This document shows positions 1 to 7,032 of a stretch of 10,245 bases of DNA, piece by piece. How positions within the stretch are numbered: the stretch's first letter is position 1; every line of letters begins with the position of its first letter. The position numbers were made by a program, and so were the translations under genes. Below the pieces are notes generated by a model, which saw nothing but the letters and a program-made list of their open reading frames with translations, searched no databases and was not told the origin of the DNA. The stretch is taken from assembly GCA_044349205.1 (NCBI GenBank), contig JBIKRJ010000075.1, positions 1 through 10,245 of the forward strand. Direction: 5' to 3'. This DNA is from UBA9547 sp044349205 (GTDB lineage Bacteria > Bacteroidota > Bacteroidia > Cytophagales > UBA9547).

Positions 1-131
1 TGGAAGAATGAATCGGGAAATCGTGGAATGTCGTAGGGCATGTAAAGGCCATTGTCTTGAGGTAAGCCCCTAAATACAGCTTCTTTCAAATCTACATCGG
101 GCGACTGATGTTTGGTACTATACAATTTCAT
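1..131 (-). CDS. thrC: Threonine synthase, N-terminal fragment (runs off left edge)
   Basis: Reading leftward from the ATG at 131-129, the frame is open for 43 codons to the window edge and begins MKLYSTKHQSPDVDLKEAVF, then continues with RGLPQDNGLYMPYDIP. This matches the start of bacterial threonine synthase: the family opens with MKLY, then a [FL]xEAVxxGL segment and a DxGL[YF]xP segment. The enzyme is PLP-dependent, cytosolic, and converts O-phosphohomoserine to threonine. The PLP lysine and the fold core lie outside the window. No clear Shine-Dalgarno sequence precedes the ATG, as is usual in Bacteroidota. The pathway's preceding enzyme, homoserine kinase, is encoded on the same strand at 2863-3795, but a cellulase gene and a terminator lie between them, so thrC probably has its own promoter. 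The assignment rests only on the conserved N-terminus. Confidence 0.85.
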   Translation of the reverse strand, partial: MKLYSTKHQSPDVDLKEAVFRGLPQDNGLYMPYDIPRFPDSFF

Positions 132-182
132 TATGCAGGCAATAATAAGATTTTGGACGGTGTTTGACCGTAAACAATTCGG

Positions 183-190
183 CAAATCTA
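183..190 (-). promoter_or_regulatory. Candidate -7 promoter element for thrC
   Basis: On the minus strand this octamer reads TAGATTTG, an exact fit to the Bacteroidota -7 consensus TAnnTTTG. It lies about 50 bases before the thrC ATG and downstream of the cellulase terminator, where an independent thrC promoter is needed. I do not find a good TTG -33 element 19-21 bases upstream, so the call is tentative. Confidence 0.35.
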
Positions 191-237
191 CTCAAATCGT
201 TTTGAGTTTGGAATGAAGGAAGGCATTTTAGAAATGA

Positions 238-268
238 AAAGCCCCCGAGACGGGTATTCGGGGGCTTT
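238..268 (-). terminator. Rho-independent terminator of the endoglucanase gene
   Basis: An 11-bp perfect inverted repeat (238-248 pairing with 258-268, core GCCCCC/GGGGGC) encloses a 9-base loop. Read on the minus strand, the GC-rich stem ends in TTTT followed by a T-rich stretch. It begins 27 bases past the endoglucanase stop codon, so it should end that transcript and insulate thrC from it. The flanking A and T runs make it nearly symmetrical, so it could also stop plus-strand transcription. Confidence 0.85.
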
Positions 269-294
269 CAGGTGAACGGATAGGCTGTTTGGTC

Positions 295-2694
295 TTACTT
301 CGTTTTGAAAACGGATTTCGCTATCACGTTGTTGCGGGATACAAGGCGGATTAGATAGTGACCGGGGGATAGAAATTCACCCATCGTCATTTCTGACGAT
401 ATAGCCGTGCCTTGGCGGCTATCCAGAATTTTGCCTTCTAAATTGAATAGGTCTATTCTTTCCACCTGGTTGAAAGTATTTCCCAGGTGCAGGTGGAAAT
501 TGTCTTCGAATGGATTGGGAAATACTTGTACGTTTTGGGACGAGATGCCAGCTTCTTCTACTGTGTTGCAAATGTCGACTTTAGCTTCCACTGGCACACG
601 ATTACAGGCCTTACCAGTAGAAAATATAATGTTGAAAAACAAGCTCCAAGAATTGGCCCAGCTTACACCGTCGTTGGCCTGAACGGTGGCAATGTTGGCA
701 GTAGTTTGTGGCCAAAGGGTATTGCCTTGGTTTCTGAAATACAATCTGCCCGAAGTGCCTATAGCATCAATTCTATATTTTTTGCCAGACACCAAGTTGG
801 CTCCCACATTGATAGTACTGAGAGAGGCAGGAATAGCTTGAGTTACCGTTTTTACGATAGTGTTGGCTGTAACATCGGTCACGTTGATGGTCACATTTTG
901 GGCGCCACTTTGTGGGTCAACATCGACCGATTTTAGCGTCACATTGCCCAATGCGTTGATAATAAGTTGTTTGTCGCCAGTATTGAAATCGGTTATATCC
1001 CATGCGGCTGTACCCCTAACGGCAGGTCCAAATTTGTAATCTTGGCCTGGTGTGGCTTGGACATAGAAAGTTTTGGTAGAAGATACATTGGGATTATAGG
1101 AGCTACTTGTAAATAGCTTGGTACCGCCAGTTACCACATCGTACCAATCGAAAGGCCCTGTGCCCGAGGCAGTAAGTGTGGCTATACCACCTGGGCTACA
1201 AATTGTATCGCCTTTTACAGTAGGAAGTGAAGAGGTAATAACAACGGAATTGCTAGTGCTTGGGCAGCCGCTTGCACTAACCGTAACCGAATAAGTACCG
1301 GCTTCGCTTACGGTCAAGGTTTTGGTGGTAGCAGCTAGAGTGGTGTTGTTTCTTTTCCAAGAATACGAAAAGCCTGTACCACTTACTCCAGCGTCTAATG
1401 TGGCGGTGCTGGGGTTACACAAGTCGCTACCCGAGCCAAGGCTTGGAGTAGGCAGTGTAGCAGAAACCACAATTTCGTCTGTTTTTTGGCATCCAGCCGA
1501 ATCTACAGTAACGCTATAAGTGCCTGCAGTATTTACGCTGAGTGTAGTAGCGCTGCCTGTGACCGCAACATTATTTCTTTTCCAAGAAAAAGTTCTGTTT
1601 GTGGCAGTCAAACCCGAGTTGAGCGTGATAGCACCACCAGTAGCGCCGCATAGCGTTACATCATTGCCTAGGTTAGGGCTTTTGCATGTAGGTCCGCAAG
1701 AAATGAAGTTTTTTGGATAGGTGGTAAGCCAAGTTTTTACTTGCGTACCTGCTGTGGTGGTACTGTTCCATAAGCTTGTAGTACAAGCATTGGGTGTCAG
1801 GGCTGCCGAAGTTTCGTTTTTGTCGGAAAAGCTCCAATAACACCAGCTTATTTTTTGGTTACCTTGGTTGTTGCCATTGAAAATATCCATCCAAAGCTGC
1901 CCTTCACTCAAACTGATATTGCCGGTGCCTGAAGCCTCGCTCAAGCCCCATTCGGTTGCAAAAATTGGGATAGATTTCGCAGCCGCTTGTACTTCGCTTT
2001 TATAGCTACTATGTGAGGCAGCGTAAAAATGAAAAGCATACATAACATTGTAGGCATTGGCGCCTGTTAATGGTCCACCGCTTATTACGTCGCCTGGTTT
2101 ACCACTCCATTGTGGGGTGCCTACCACAATAATGGTTTCAGGATCGTTGGCACGTATTATGGGTATGATAGTTTGTGCATAGGATTTTACCGACGCCCAA
2201 TTTACGCCATTGGGCTCGTTGCATATTTCATAAATCACATGCTTTTTACCTGCGTGTTTTTTAGACATATACTTCCAAAAGTAGCGAGCATTGTCCAGGT
2301 TAAGATTTGGGTCACCTGGCGTAAGGATGTGCCAATCGATGATGCAATACATACCCAAAGCACCTACTTGGTCTACCAATCTGTCGATACGAGTTTTCCA
2401 ATACGCAGTGTCGCTCAAATAGCCACCTTCGTTTACATACATGACAAGACGAACGATGTCTGCCTTCCAATCGCTTTGCATGGTGCTGAAAGAACCGTTT
2501 AAGCAATCGCCATACCATTGCAAGCCATGTGAGCTCAAGCCTCGTAGTTGTACGGGGTTGCCACACTCTGAACTAAGTTGGTTTCCTACCAATTTCAGTT
2601 TACCATTCATGCTAACAGGAGTTTGTCCTAAAACAAAAGCCGATGCTCCAAACACAATCAAAATAGCGGTTATTAGGCGAGTACATTTCATCAT
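295..2694 (-). CDS. Secreted modular GH5 endo-beta-1,4-glucanase with T9SS C-terminal sorting domain
   Basis: This 799-residue protein is predicted to hydrolyse internal beta-1,4 bonds of cellulose or related glucans outside the cell. Residues 1-24 are a signal peptide (basic start, hydrophobic core, ending near VLGQ). Residues about 32-328 form a GH5 domain resembling the bacterial endoglucanase subfamily GH5_2: RGLSSHGLQW at 51-60, DWH at 120-122, acid/base Glu160 in CNEPNG, HFY at 222-224, nucleophile Glu248 in FATEWG, and CYWSFSDK with the substrate-stacking Trp at 285-292. Two similar Ig-like modules follow (about 338-412 and 415-488, each with SWKRNN and AGTYSVTV), then a third Ig-like module of the GGTKLF/TKTFYVQAT kind (491-548), a beta-rich module of uncertain role (551-697), and a T9SS type A sorting domain (about 718-799, VFPNPFEDNF through GHYLIRL). 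The start is MM, and either Met fits. The gene lies between thrB and thrC and has its own terminator. The GH5 call is firm; exact substrate is inferred. Confidence 0.93.
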   Translation of the reverse strand: MMKCTRLITAILIVFGASAFVLGQTPVSMNGKLKLVGNQLSSECGNPVQLRGLSSHGLQWYGDCLNGSFSTMQSDWKADIVRLVMYVNEGGYLSDTAYWKTRIDRLVDQVGALGMYCIIDWHILTPGDPNLNLDNARYFWKYMSKKHAGKKHVIYEICNEPNGVNWASVKSYAQTIIPIIRANDPETIIVVGTPQWSGKPGDVISGGPLTGANAYNVMYAFHFYAASHSSYKSEVQAAAKSIPIFATEWGLSEASGTGNISLSEGQLWMDIFNGNNQGNQKISWCYWSFSDKNETSAALTPNACTTSLWNSTTTAGTQVKTWLTTYPKNFISCGPTCKSPNLGNDVTLCGATGGAITLNSGLTATNRTFSWKRNNVAVTGSATTLSVNTAGTYSVTVDSAGCQKTDEIVVSATLPTPSLGSGSDLCNPSTATLDAGVSGTGFSYSWKRNNTTLAATTKTLTVSEAGTYSVTVSASGCPSTSNSVVITSSLPTVKGDTICSPGGIATLTASGTGPFDWYDVVTGGTKLFTSSSYNPNVSSTKTFYVQATPGQDYKFGPAVRGTAAWDITDFNTGDKQLIINALGNVTLKSVDVDPQSGAQNVTINVTDVTANTIVKTVTQAIPASLSTINVGANLVSGKKYRIDAIGTSGRLYFRNQGNTLWPQTTANIATVQANDGVSWANSWSLFFNIIFSTGKACNRVPVEAKVDICNTVEEAGISSQNVQVFPNPFEDNFHLHLGNTFNQVERIDLFNLEGKILDSRQGTAISSEMTMGEFLSPGHYLIRLVSRNNVIAKSVFKTK
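1231..1683 (-). repeat. Tandem duplicated Ig-like modules inside the endoglucanase
   Basis: Two consecutive protein modules of about 74 residues, coded at roughly 1459-1683 and 1231-1452, share the same order of motifs: an L-C pair near the start, SWKRNN in the middle, TLSV or TLTV, AGTYSVTV, then a glycine-cysteine pair and a VV strand. The DNA around the two SWKRNN codons (about 1570-1587 and 1342-1359) is also alike. This indicates an internal duplication that has since diverged. Such modules are common spacers or stalks between catalytic and sorting domains in T9SS cargo. Confidence 0.75.
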
Positions 2695-2695
2695 A

Positions 2696-2862
2696 AGTGA
2701 ATGTTTTCAGTTAGATTTTTGATGTAACATTTTAATCAATTTACACGCTTTTTATAACCAAAAGAACCATTAGGTAACCTCAAATTGCAAAAAAAATATT
2801 TTTTATTGCATGTTTCTAAGAAAACAGGATGCAATATAAATTGTTTTTTCGAAACAAAAAAA
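2696..2862. other. AT-rich gap between thrB and the endoglucanase with inverted repeats
   Basis: This 167-base gap is very AT-rich. It contains a hairpin at 2805-2835 (7-bp arms ATTGCAT/ATGCAAT, with GTTT/AAAC able to pair inside) and a perfect A6-TA-T6 palindrome at 2791-2804. On the minus strand the hairpin comes first and the T-run follows about 15 bases later, so the pair could be a weak thrB terminator. The same region must hold any cellulase promoter, but I find no convincing -33/-7 pair. Confidence 0.5.
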
Positions 2863-3795
2863 TTATTCCAGCACCTGCGGACCTGCGGTGTTTACTTGGG
2901 AAACGTACACCTCACTACCTATGCCAAGCTCTTTATATACTGATTGCATGGCATGGCCTACTTTGTGTGCGGTGGCCTCATTGGTACTAAGCTGAAAGAT
3001 AGATGGACCCGAACCCGATATGCCGCCACCAAGGGCGCCTGTTTCCAAAGCTTCGTGTTTGGCTTCGTAAAAACCGGGCAATAAAATAGCTCGTTTGGGT
3101 TCTACTATTACATCTTGCAACGAACGCCCTATCAGGCCATAGTCTTTTAGCATCAAACCGGCAATGAGCCCCCCTACATTTCCCCATTGCACAATGGCAT
3201 CTTTAAGCGGAATCATTCTAGGAAGAATATTTCTTGCATCTTTGGTTTCTACCTCTATTTGGGGGTGAATAATGGTGGCATATAAACTTTCCGGAGTCGG
3301 TATTTTGACCACGTCCAAAGGGTCGTAGCTGCGCACCAGCACAAAACCGCCAAAAAGTGCAGGAGCCACATTGTCGGCATGGGCACTGCCACAAGCTATG
3401 AGCTCGCCTTCCATCGCAAAAGGCAATAAGTCTAAAGCCGATTCGTTTCTACCCAACAATTTGCTAATGGCAAAAACACCCGCTACGGTGCTGGCGGCGC
3501 TTGAACCCAAACCGCTGCCAAGGGGCATCTTTTTGTGCAGGGTTATTTCTACTCCTTTTTCTATACCATAGTGTTTCAGGTATCGGTATATCGAAATGCC
3601 GGCTGTATTTTTTTGTGGATCGAGCGAAAGCCTTCCATTGTCGCCTGTAATTTTTTTGATAACTACTCCAGGTTTTTCGGTTAGTTTCAGTTCTACTTCG
3701 TCGCCCGGATTGTTTACAGCAAATCCCAGCACATCGAAGCCACACGTTACATTGGCAACAGTGGCGGGCGCATAAACTTTAATAGATTCGGGCAT
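2863..3795 (-). CDS. thrB: Homoserine kinase (GHMP family)
   Basis: This cytosolic enzyme phosphorylates L-homoserine with ATP to give O-phosphohomoserine, the substrate of threonine synthase. At 310 residues it has the normal length. GHMP motif 1 is at the N-terminus (KVYAPATVANVTCGFDVLGF, residues 6-25). The ATP-binding loop is PLGSGLGSSAAS at 91-102. The GSAHADNVAPALFGG block at 136-150 is typical of homoserine kinases, and motif 3 is LGGGISGSGPS at 255-265. No motif looks broken. The ATG at 3795-3793 fits the family N-terminus exactly, without a visible Shine-Dalgarno sequence. The expected operon partners thrA and thrC are not adjacent: a peroxiredoxin gene ending in a terminator lies upstream and a cellulase gene downstream, so thrB is probably transcribed from its own promoter in the 3796-3868 gap. 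Confidence 0.95.
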   Translation of the reverse strand: MPESIKVYAPATVANVTCGFDVLGFAVNNPGDEVELKLTEKPGVVIKKITGDNGRLSLDPQKNTAGISIYRYLKHYGIEKGVEITLHKKMPLGSGLGSSAASTVAGVFAISKLLGRNESALDLLPFAMEGELIACGSAHADNVAPALFGGFVLVRSYDPLDVVKIPTPESLYATIIHPQIEVETKDARNILPRMIPLKDAIVQWGNVGGLIAGLMLKDYGLIGRSLQDVIVEPKRAILLPGFYEAKHEALETGALGGGISGSGPSIFQLSTNEATAHKVGHAMQSVYKELGIGSEVYVSQVNTAGPQVLE

Positions 3796-3830
3796 TTCGT
3801 ACTTTATTTAAAATCAGGTTTTACAAAAAT

Positions 3831-3847
3831 TGCCAATTATTTTGGCA
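3831..3847. promoter_or_regulatory. Inverted repeat, possible operator of thrB
   Basis: TGCCAA at 3831-3836 and TTGGCA at 3842-3847 are perfect 6-bp inverted arms around a 5-base spacer. They lie 36-52 bases upstream of the thrB start. On the minus strand the repeat falls largely between a possible -33 element (ATTG at 3852-3855) and a near-consensus -7 element (AATTTTTG at 3824-3831, one mismatch to TAnnTTTG), spaced by 20 bases. That is a normal position for a repressor site. A 6-bp dyad can arise by chance, and no regulator is identified. Confidence 0.35.
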
Positions 3848-3868
3848 CTTACAATTTGGGGATAAAAC

Positions 3869-3895
3869 AAAAAGGCAGCTTGTAGCTGCCTTTTT
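3869..3895 (-). terminator. Rho-independent terminator of the peroxiredoxin gene
   Basis: A 12-bp perfect inverted repeat pairs 3869-3880 with 3884-3895 around a tight loop; on the minus strand the stem core AAGGCAGC/GCTGCCTT ends in a run of T that continues as TTTTTGTTTT. It lies just downstream of the peroxiredoxin stop codon at 3919 and separates that gene from thrB. Symmetrical A/T flanks could let it act in both directions. Confidence 0.9.
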
Positions 3896-3918
3896 GAATA
3901 ATGAGGAATAGTGTGCTT

Positions 3919-4548
3919 TTAGTGGTTTGTCAAATAATTGGCAACCCCTTCGGCAGTTTCTTTCATGGCATCTTGGCCTTCGTTCCAGTTGGCAGGGCAT
4001 ACCTCGCCAAACTTTTCGTTGTGAATAAGGGCATCTACCATGCGCAATGTTTCGTGTACGTTTCTTCCAAGTGGAAAATCGTTTATAACACAGTGGCGTA
4101 CTACGCCTTCTTTGTCTATAAGGAAGGTGCCACGGTAGGCTTGGGCTTTGCCTTGAAAATCCAAAAGTCCTTCATCGGTATACGTGTAGTCGCCTGCCAA
4201 CACACCGAAATTGGAGGAGATTGATTTGGTCAAATCGGACACGACGGGATATTTCACGCCTTCGATACCGCCCTTATTTTTGGGAGTGGTCAACCAAGCA
4301 AAGTGTGAATATTTACTATCGACCGAACAACCTACCACTTGGCAGCCACGTTTTTGGAATTCGGGAAGCAATTGTTGAAAGGCAAGAAGTTCGGTAGGAC
4401 ACACGAAAGTAAAGTCCAGGGGATAGAAGAAGAAAACGACATAATTCTTGCCAATGTATTGGTCTAAAGAGAAGTCTTCCACTATCTCGGTGCCGTTTAT
4501 TACGGCGGGGGCAACAAATGAAGGGGCTTTTTTTCCAACTAGGCTCAT
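3919..4548 (-). CDS. Typical 2-Cys peroxiredoxin (AhpC/Prx1 type)
   Basis: This cytosolic thiol peroxidase reduces hydrogen peroxide and organic hydroperoxides. The peroxidatic cysteine is Cys50 in DFTFVCPTE, and the resolving cysteine is Cys184 in EVCPANWNEG, giving the typical 2-Cys arrangement of disulfide-linked dimers. YRGTFLIDKEG at 138-148 carries the conserved active-site Arg139. The length of 209 residues is normal for the Prx1/AhpC group. The loop associated with overoxidation sensitivity reads GGIEG (93-97) rather than GGLG, and the C-terminus has YL (205-206) where sensitive enzymes have YF. Extra cysteines occur at 69, 74 and 153. No ahpF or thioredoxin partner is nearby, so the reductant is unknown. 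It is a monocistronic gene with two candidate promoters upstream and a strong terminator. The start ATG at 4548 fits the family N-terminus (MSLVGKKAPSF). Confidence 0.95.
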   Translation of the reverse strand: MSLVGKKAPSFVAPAVINGTEIVEDFSLDQYIGKNYVVFFFYPLDFTFVCPTELLAFQQLLPEFQKRGCQVVGCSVDSKYSHFAWLTTPKNKGGIEGVKYPVVSDLTKSISSNFGVLAGDYTYTDEGLLDFQGKAQAYRGTFLIDKEGVVRHCVINDFPLGRNVHETLRMVDALIHNEKFGEVCPANWNEGQDAMKETAEGVANYLTNH

Positions 4549-4600
4549 GGTTATTCTGTTTTGGTGTGATTGTTATGATATTTGCAAAGCATATTCACTG

Positions 4601-4645
4601 CAAAACTACATTAGCAAAAGTACAATTCAATACTCTTCCTACAAT
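4601..4645 (-). promoter_or_regulatory. Two overlapping candidate promoters for the peroxiredoxin gene
   Basis: Two exact matches to the Bacteroidota -7 consensus TAnnTTTG lie on the minus strand: TAGTTTTG at 4601-4608 and TACTTTTG at 4615-4622. Each has a TTG element exactly 19 bases upstream (ATTG at 4628-4631 and at 4642-4645, respectively), the usual spacing for the primary sigma factor of this phylum. Predicted 5' untranslated regions would be about 45 and 60 bases. Two independent full matches in a 100-base gap make this the best promoter call in the window. Confidence 0.65.
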
Positions 4646-4650
4646 CCAAC

Positions 4651-7032
4651 ATGCTTTTCCCACAAAACATTGAAGAAAAACTTGGCTTCGACAAAATAAG
4701 ACAGCTCTTAGCCCGCCATTGCCACTCCAAGGCCGGACAAAAAGCGGCCGAACAATTGCATTTTTCTACCGACGAAAATTTTCTGCATAGCGAGCGAAAA
4801 AAGTTCTTCGAAATGTCGGAACTGGGCGTCGAGGGTTTGTCCTTCCCCTCTATTTCATTCGAAGACGTGTCTAAGCTATTGCAGCAAGCCAAGGTAGAAG
4901 GGGTGCTCATTTCCGAGACAGAGTTTTTCGAGGTGCGCAAAATCATGCTCACAGCCAGGGAAATTCTTTCCTTTTTCAAAAAGTATGGTGCCGAAAACTA
5001 TGCCGAAACTTTTCTTTTGGCCAACGAGCTCATTATAGATGAATATTTTGTCAAGGAACTGGTACATATAATTGACGAAAACGGCAAGGTGTCCGATTTT
5101 GCTTCGCCCGAACTGCGCGACATACGCCGTAGCCTGGGCAATTTCAAAAACAAGGTGCGCAAACGATTGGAAGAAATCTTGCGCCAAAATCAGCAAGAAG
5201 GCATAACCGACGATCAGCACCACATTACCGTGCGCGACGGCCGTTTGGTGATTCCCGTTAGGGCAGAATACAAGCGCCAAGTCAAAAGTATTATACACGA
5301 CGAGTCGGCCAGCGGGCAAACGGCATTTGTAGAACCTGTGGAAGTGTTTGAAAGTAACAACCGCATTCGCGAGCTGGAACTTGACGAAAAGCGTGAAATG
5401 ATGCGCTTGCTTATGCACCTGGCCCAGTTGCTGCGCTACAACTTAGATGCGGTGCTGCGCAACGTGGAAGTGCTGGGAGAATTTGATCTGTTGCAAGCCA
5501 AGCTACGGTTTGCCCAATTGTTTGGCGGTTCTTTCCCCGCCATCAGCCAGGAACCGCGCCTTGTGCTGCGCAATTCCTTGCACCCTTTGCTATTCCTGAA
5601 CCACGAGCAAAACCACAAAGCCACCGTTCCTTTTAGCATGGAACTAGACGAGCAAAAGCGCATTTTGCTGGTATCGGGGCCCAACGCGGGTGGTAAATCG
5701 GTGGCGTTAAAAGCCCTGGGCTTGTTGCAATACATGTTTCAGTGTGGCTTGCCCTTGCCCGTAGGTGATGGTAGCAGCCTGCCTGTTTTTCAACATCTTT
5801 TTGCCGATATAGGCGACGAACAGTCAATCGAAAACGAACTGAGCACCTACAGTTCGCACCTTAGTGCCATGCGTTTTATGTTGGAACATGCCAACGGCCA
5901 AACCCTAGTGCTACTCGACGAGTTTGGCACAGGTACCGACCCCAAATACGGTGGTGCCATAGCCCAGGCGGTGTTGGAACAGCTGAATCAAAAGAAAGTA
6001 TTTGGCATGGTGAACACCCATTTTTCCAACCTGAAGAAAATGGCCGACGAGACTCAGGGTATGCTCAATGCCTGCATGCTATTCGACGAAAAAACCCTGA
6101 GCCCTACCTACCTGCTACAGTTGGGAGTTCCGGGCAATTCGTATGCGCTGGAGGTAGCTCAAAAAATAGGTTTGCCTGCCCACATTATCCAAAAAACCAA
6201 AGAACTGCTGGGAAGCGATTTTGTGCAGTTCGAAAGCATTAGCAAAAACCTGAAAACAGAGCTCGACATTTACCGCAAAAAGAACAGCGAGCTGGAAGAA
6301 AAAAACATCCGATTGCGGCAACTTACCAAGCAGTACAACGAACTGAAAGCCGAATTGGACAAAGGCCGAAAAGCCATTTTGAACCAGGCCAAAACCGAAG
6401 CCAGCCGCTTGTTGGAAGAAAGCAACAAAAAAATAGAGCAAACCATACGCCAAATAAAAGAGAGCGCCGCCGAAAAGGAAACCACCAAACAGGTGCGCGG
6501 CGAGCTTGAACATTTCAAACAACAACTGAAACCCGAAGCCGCAAAGCCCGCCCCTAAACAAGCCAAACCCGACGAACCGCTGAAGGTGGGCGATTTTGTA
6601 CACATAGACGGGAGCGAAAACACCGCCGAGGTGCTAGCACTGAAAGGCAAGGAGGCCGAAGTGCTCATAGGCCACATAAAATCGTATGTAAAAACCGACC
6701 GCCTGCAAAAGTCGAACAAAAAACCTGCCAGCAACCGAAGCAGCGCTTACCAGCCCCAAAACCTGGATTTGGTAGAAAAGCGTATGCACATGGGCTACCA
6801 AATAGACGTACGCGGCATGCGAGCCGAAGAAGTAATGGCCAAAATGGACAATGTGATGGACCAAGCCCTGCTGGTAGGACAAAACGAGCTGCGCATTGTG
6901 CACGGAAAAGGCAATGGTGTGCTACGCAAGGTAGTGCGCGAGCACTTGCGCAAATATGGCGAAGTGCAAAGCATGGAAGACGAGCACGCCGACCGCGGCG
7001 GCGACGGGGTAACGATAGTGAGGTTGAAGTAG
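4651..7032 (+). CDS. mutS2: MutS2 family ATPase with C-terminal Smr domain
   Basis: This is a complete 793-residue MutS2. The protein has no mismatch-recognition domain of the MutS1 kind. Residues 1-310 are the core and lever helices. The ATPase follows, with Walker A GPNAGGKS at 343-350, the STYSSHL signature at 398-404, and Walker B LVLLDEFGTGTDP at 419-431. A long charged coiled coil (about 535-625) leads to a Pro/Lys/Ala-rich linker, a KOW-like segment (about 643-685) and an Smr domain (about 716-793, IDVRGMRAEE and HGKGNGVLR, ending GGDGVTIVRLK). In Bacillus subtilis MutS2 acts on collided ribosomes (RqcU), and in other species it has been linked to suppressing recombination through Smr nuclease activity; which role applies here cannot be read from sequence. 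All catalytic motifs look intact. The gene diverges from the peroxiredoxin across a 102-base gap. The start was chosen because MLFPQNIEEKLGFDKIR matches the family N-terminus. Confidence 0.96.
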   Translation: MLFPQNIEEKLGFDKIRQLLARHCHSKAGQKAAEQLHFSTDENFLHSERKKFFEMSELGVEGLSFPSISFEDVSKLLQQAKVEGVLISETEFFEVRKIMLTAREILSFFKKYGAENYAETFLLANELIIDEYFVKELVHIIDENGKVSDFASPELRDIRRSLGNFKNKVRKRLEEILRQNQQEGITDDQHHITVRDGRLVIPVRAEYKRQVKSIIHDESASGQTAFVEPVEVFESNNRIRELELDEKREMMRLLMHLAQLLRYNLDAVLRNVEVLGEFDLLQAKLRFAQLFGGSFPAISQEPRLVLRNSLHPLLFLNHEQNHKATVPFSMELDEQKRILLVSGPNAGGKSVALKALGLLQYMFQCGLPLPVGDGSSLPVFQHLFADIGDEQSIENELSTYSSHLSAMRFMLEHANGQTLVLLDEFGTGTDPKYGGAIAQAVLEQLNQKKVFGMVNTHFSNLKKMADETQGMLNACMLFDEKTLSPTYLLQLGVPGNSYALEVAQKIGLPAHIIQKTKELLGSDFVQFESISKNLKTELDIYRKKNSELEEKNIRLRQLTKQYNELKAELDKGRKAILNQAKTEASRLLEESNKKIEQTIRQIKESAAEKETTKQVRGELEHFKQQLKPEAAKPAPKQAKPDEPLKVGDFVHIDGSENTAEVLALKGKEAEVLIGHIKSYVKTDRLQKSNKKPASNRSSAYQPQNLDLVEKRMHMGYQIDVRGMRAEEVMAKMDNVMDQALLVGQNELRIVHGKGNGVLRKVVREHLRKYGEVQSMEDEHADRGGDGVTIVRLK

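Noticed and set aside
487..936. Plus-strand open frames of up to 149 residues opposite the endoglucanase, also at 2110-2502
   Set aside because: They mirror the reading frame of a protein with clear GH5, Ig-like and T9SS domains, and show no domain or start context of their own.
1231..1683. CRISPR-like or mobile repeat suggested by recurring segments
   Set aside because: The repetition is at protein-module level (two Ig-like domains) within one gene; there are no short identical repeats with regular spacers.
2841..2857. TTGTTT/AAACAA hairpin just after thrB as its terminator
   Set aside because: A 6-bp AT-only stem is too weak to call; it is probably incidental in AT-rich DNA.
3901..4224. 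A 107-residue plus-strand frame opposite the peroxiredoxin
   Set aside because: The opposite strand encodes a complete peroxiredoxin with both catalytic cysteines, so this frame is a shadow.
4876..5418. A 180-residue open frame on the minus strand inside mutS2, and similar frames at 6115-6603 and 6270-6734
   Set aside because: They lie wholly inside a well-supported MutS2 gene, have Phe/Leu/Ala-rich shadow composition with no recognisable motif, and overlap each other. They are antisense shadows of a long codon-biased gene.
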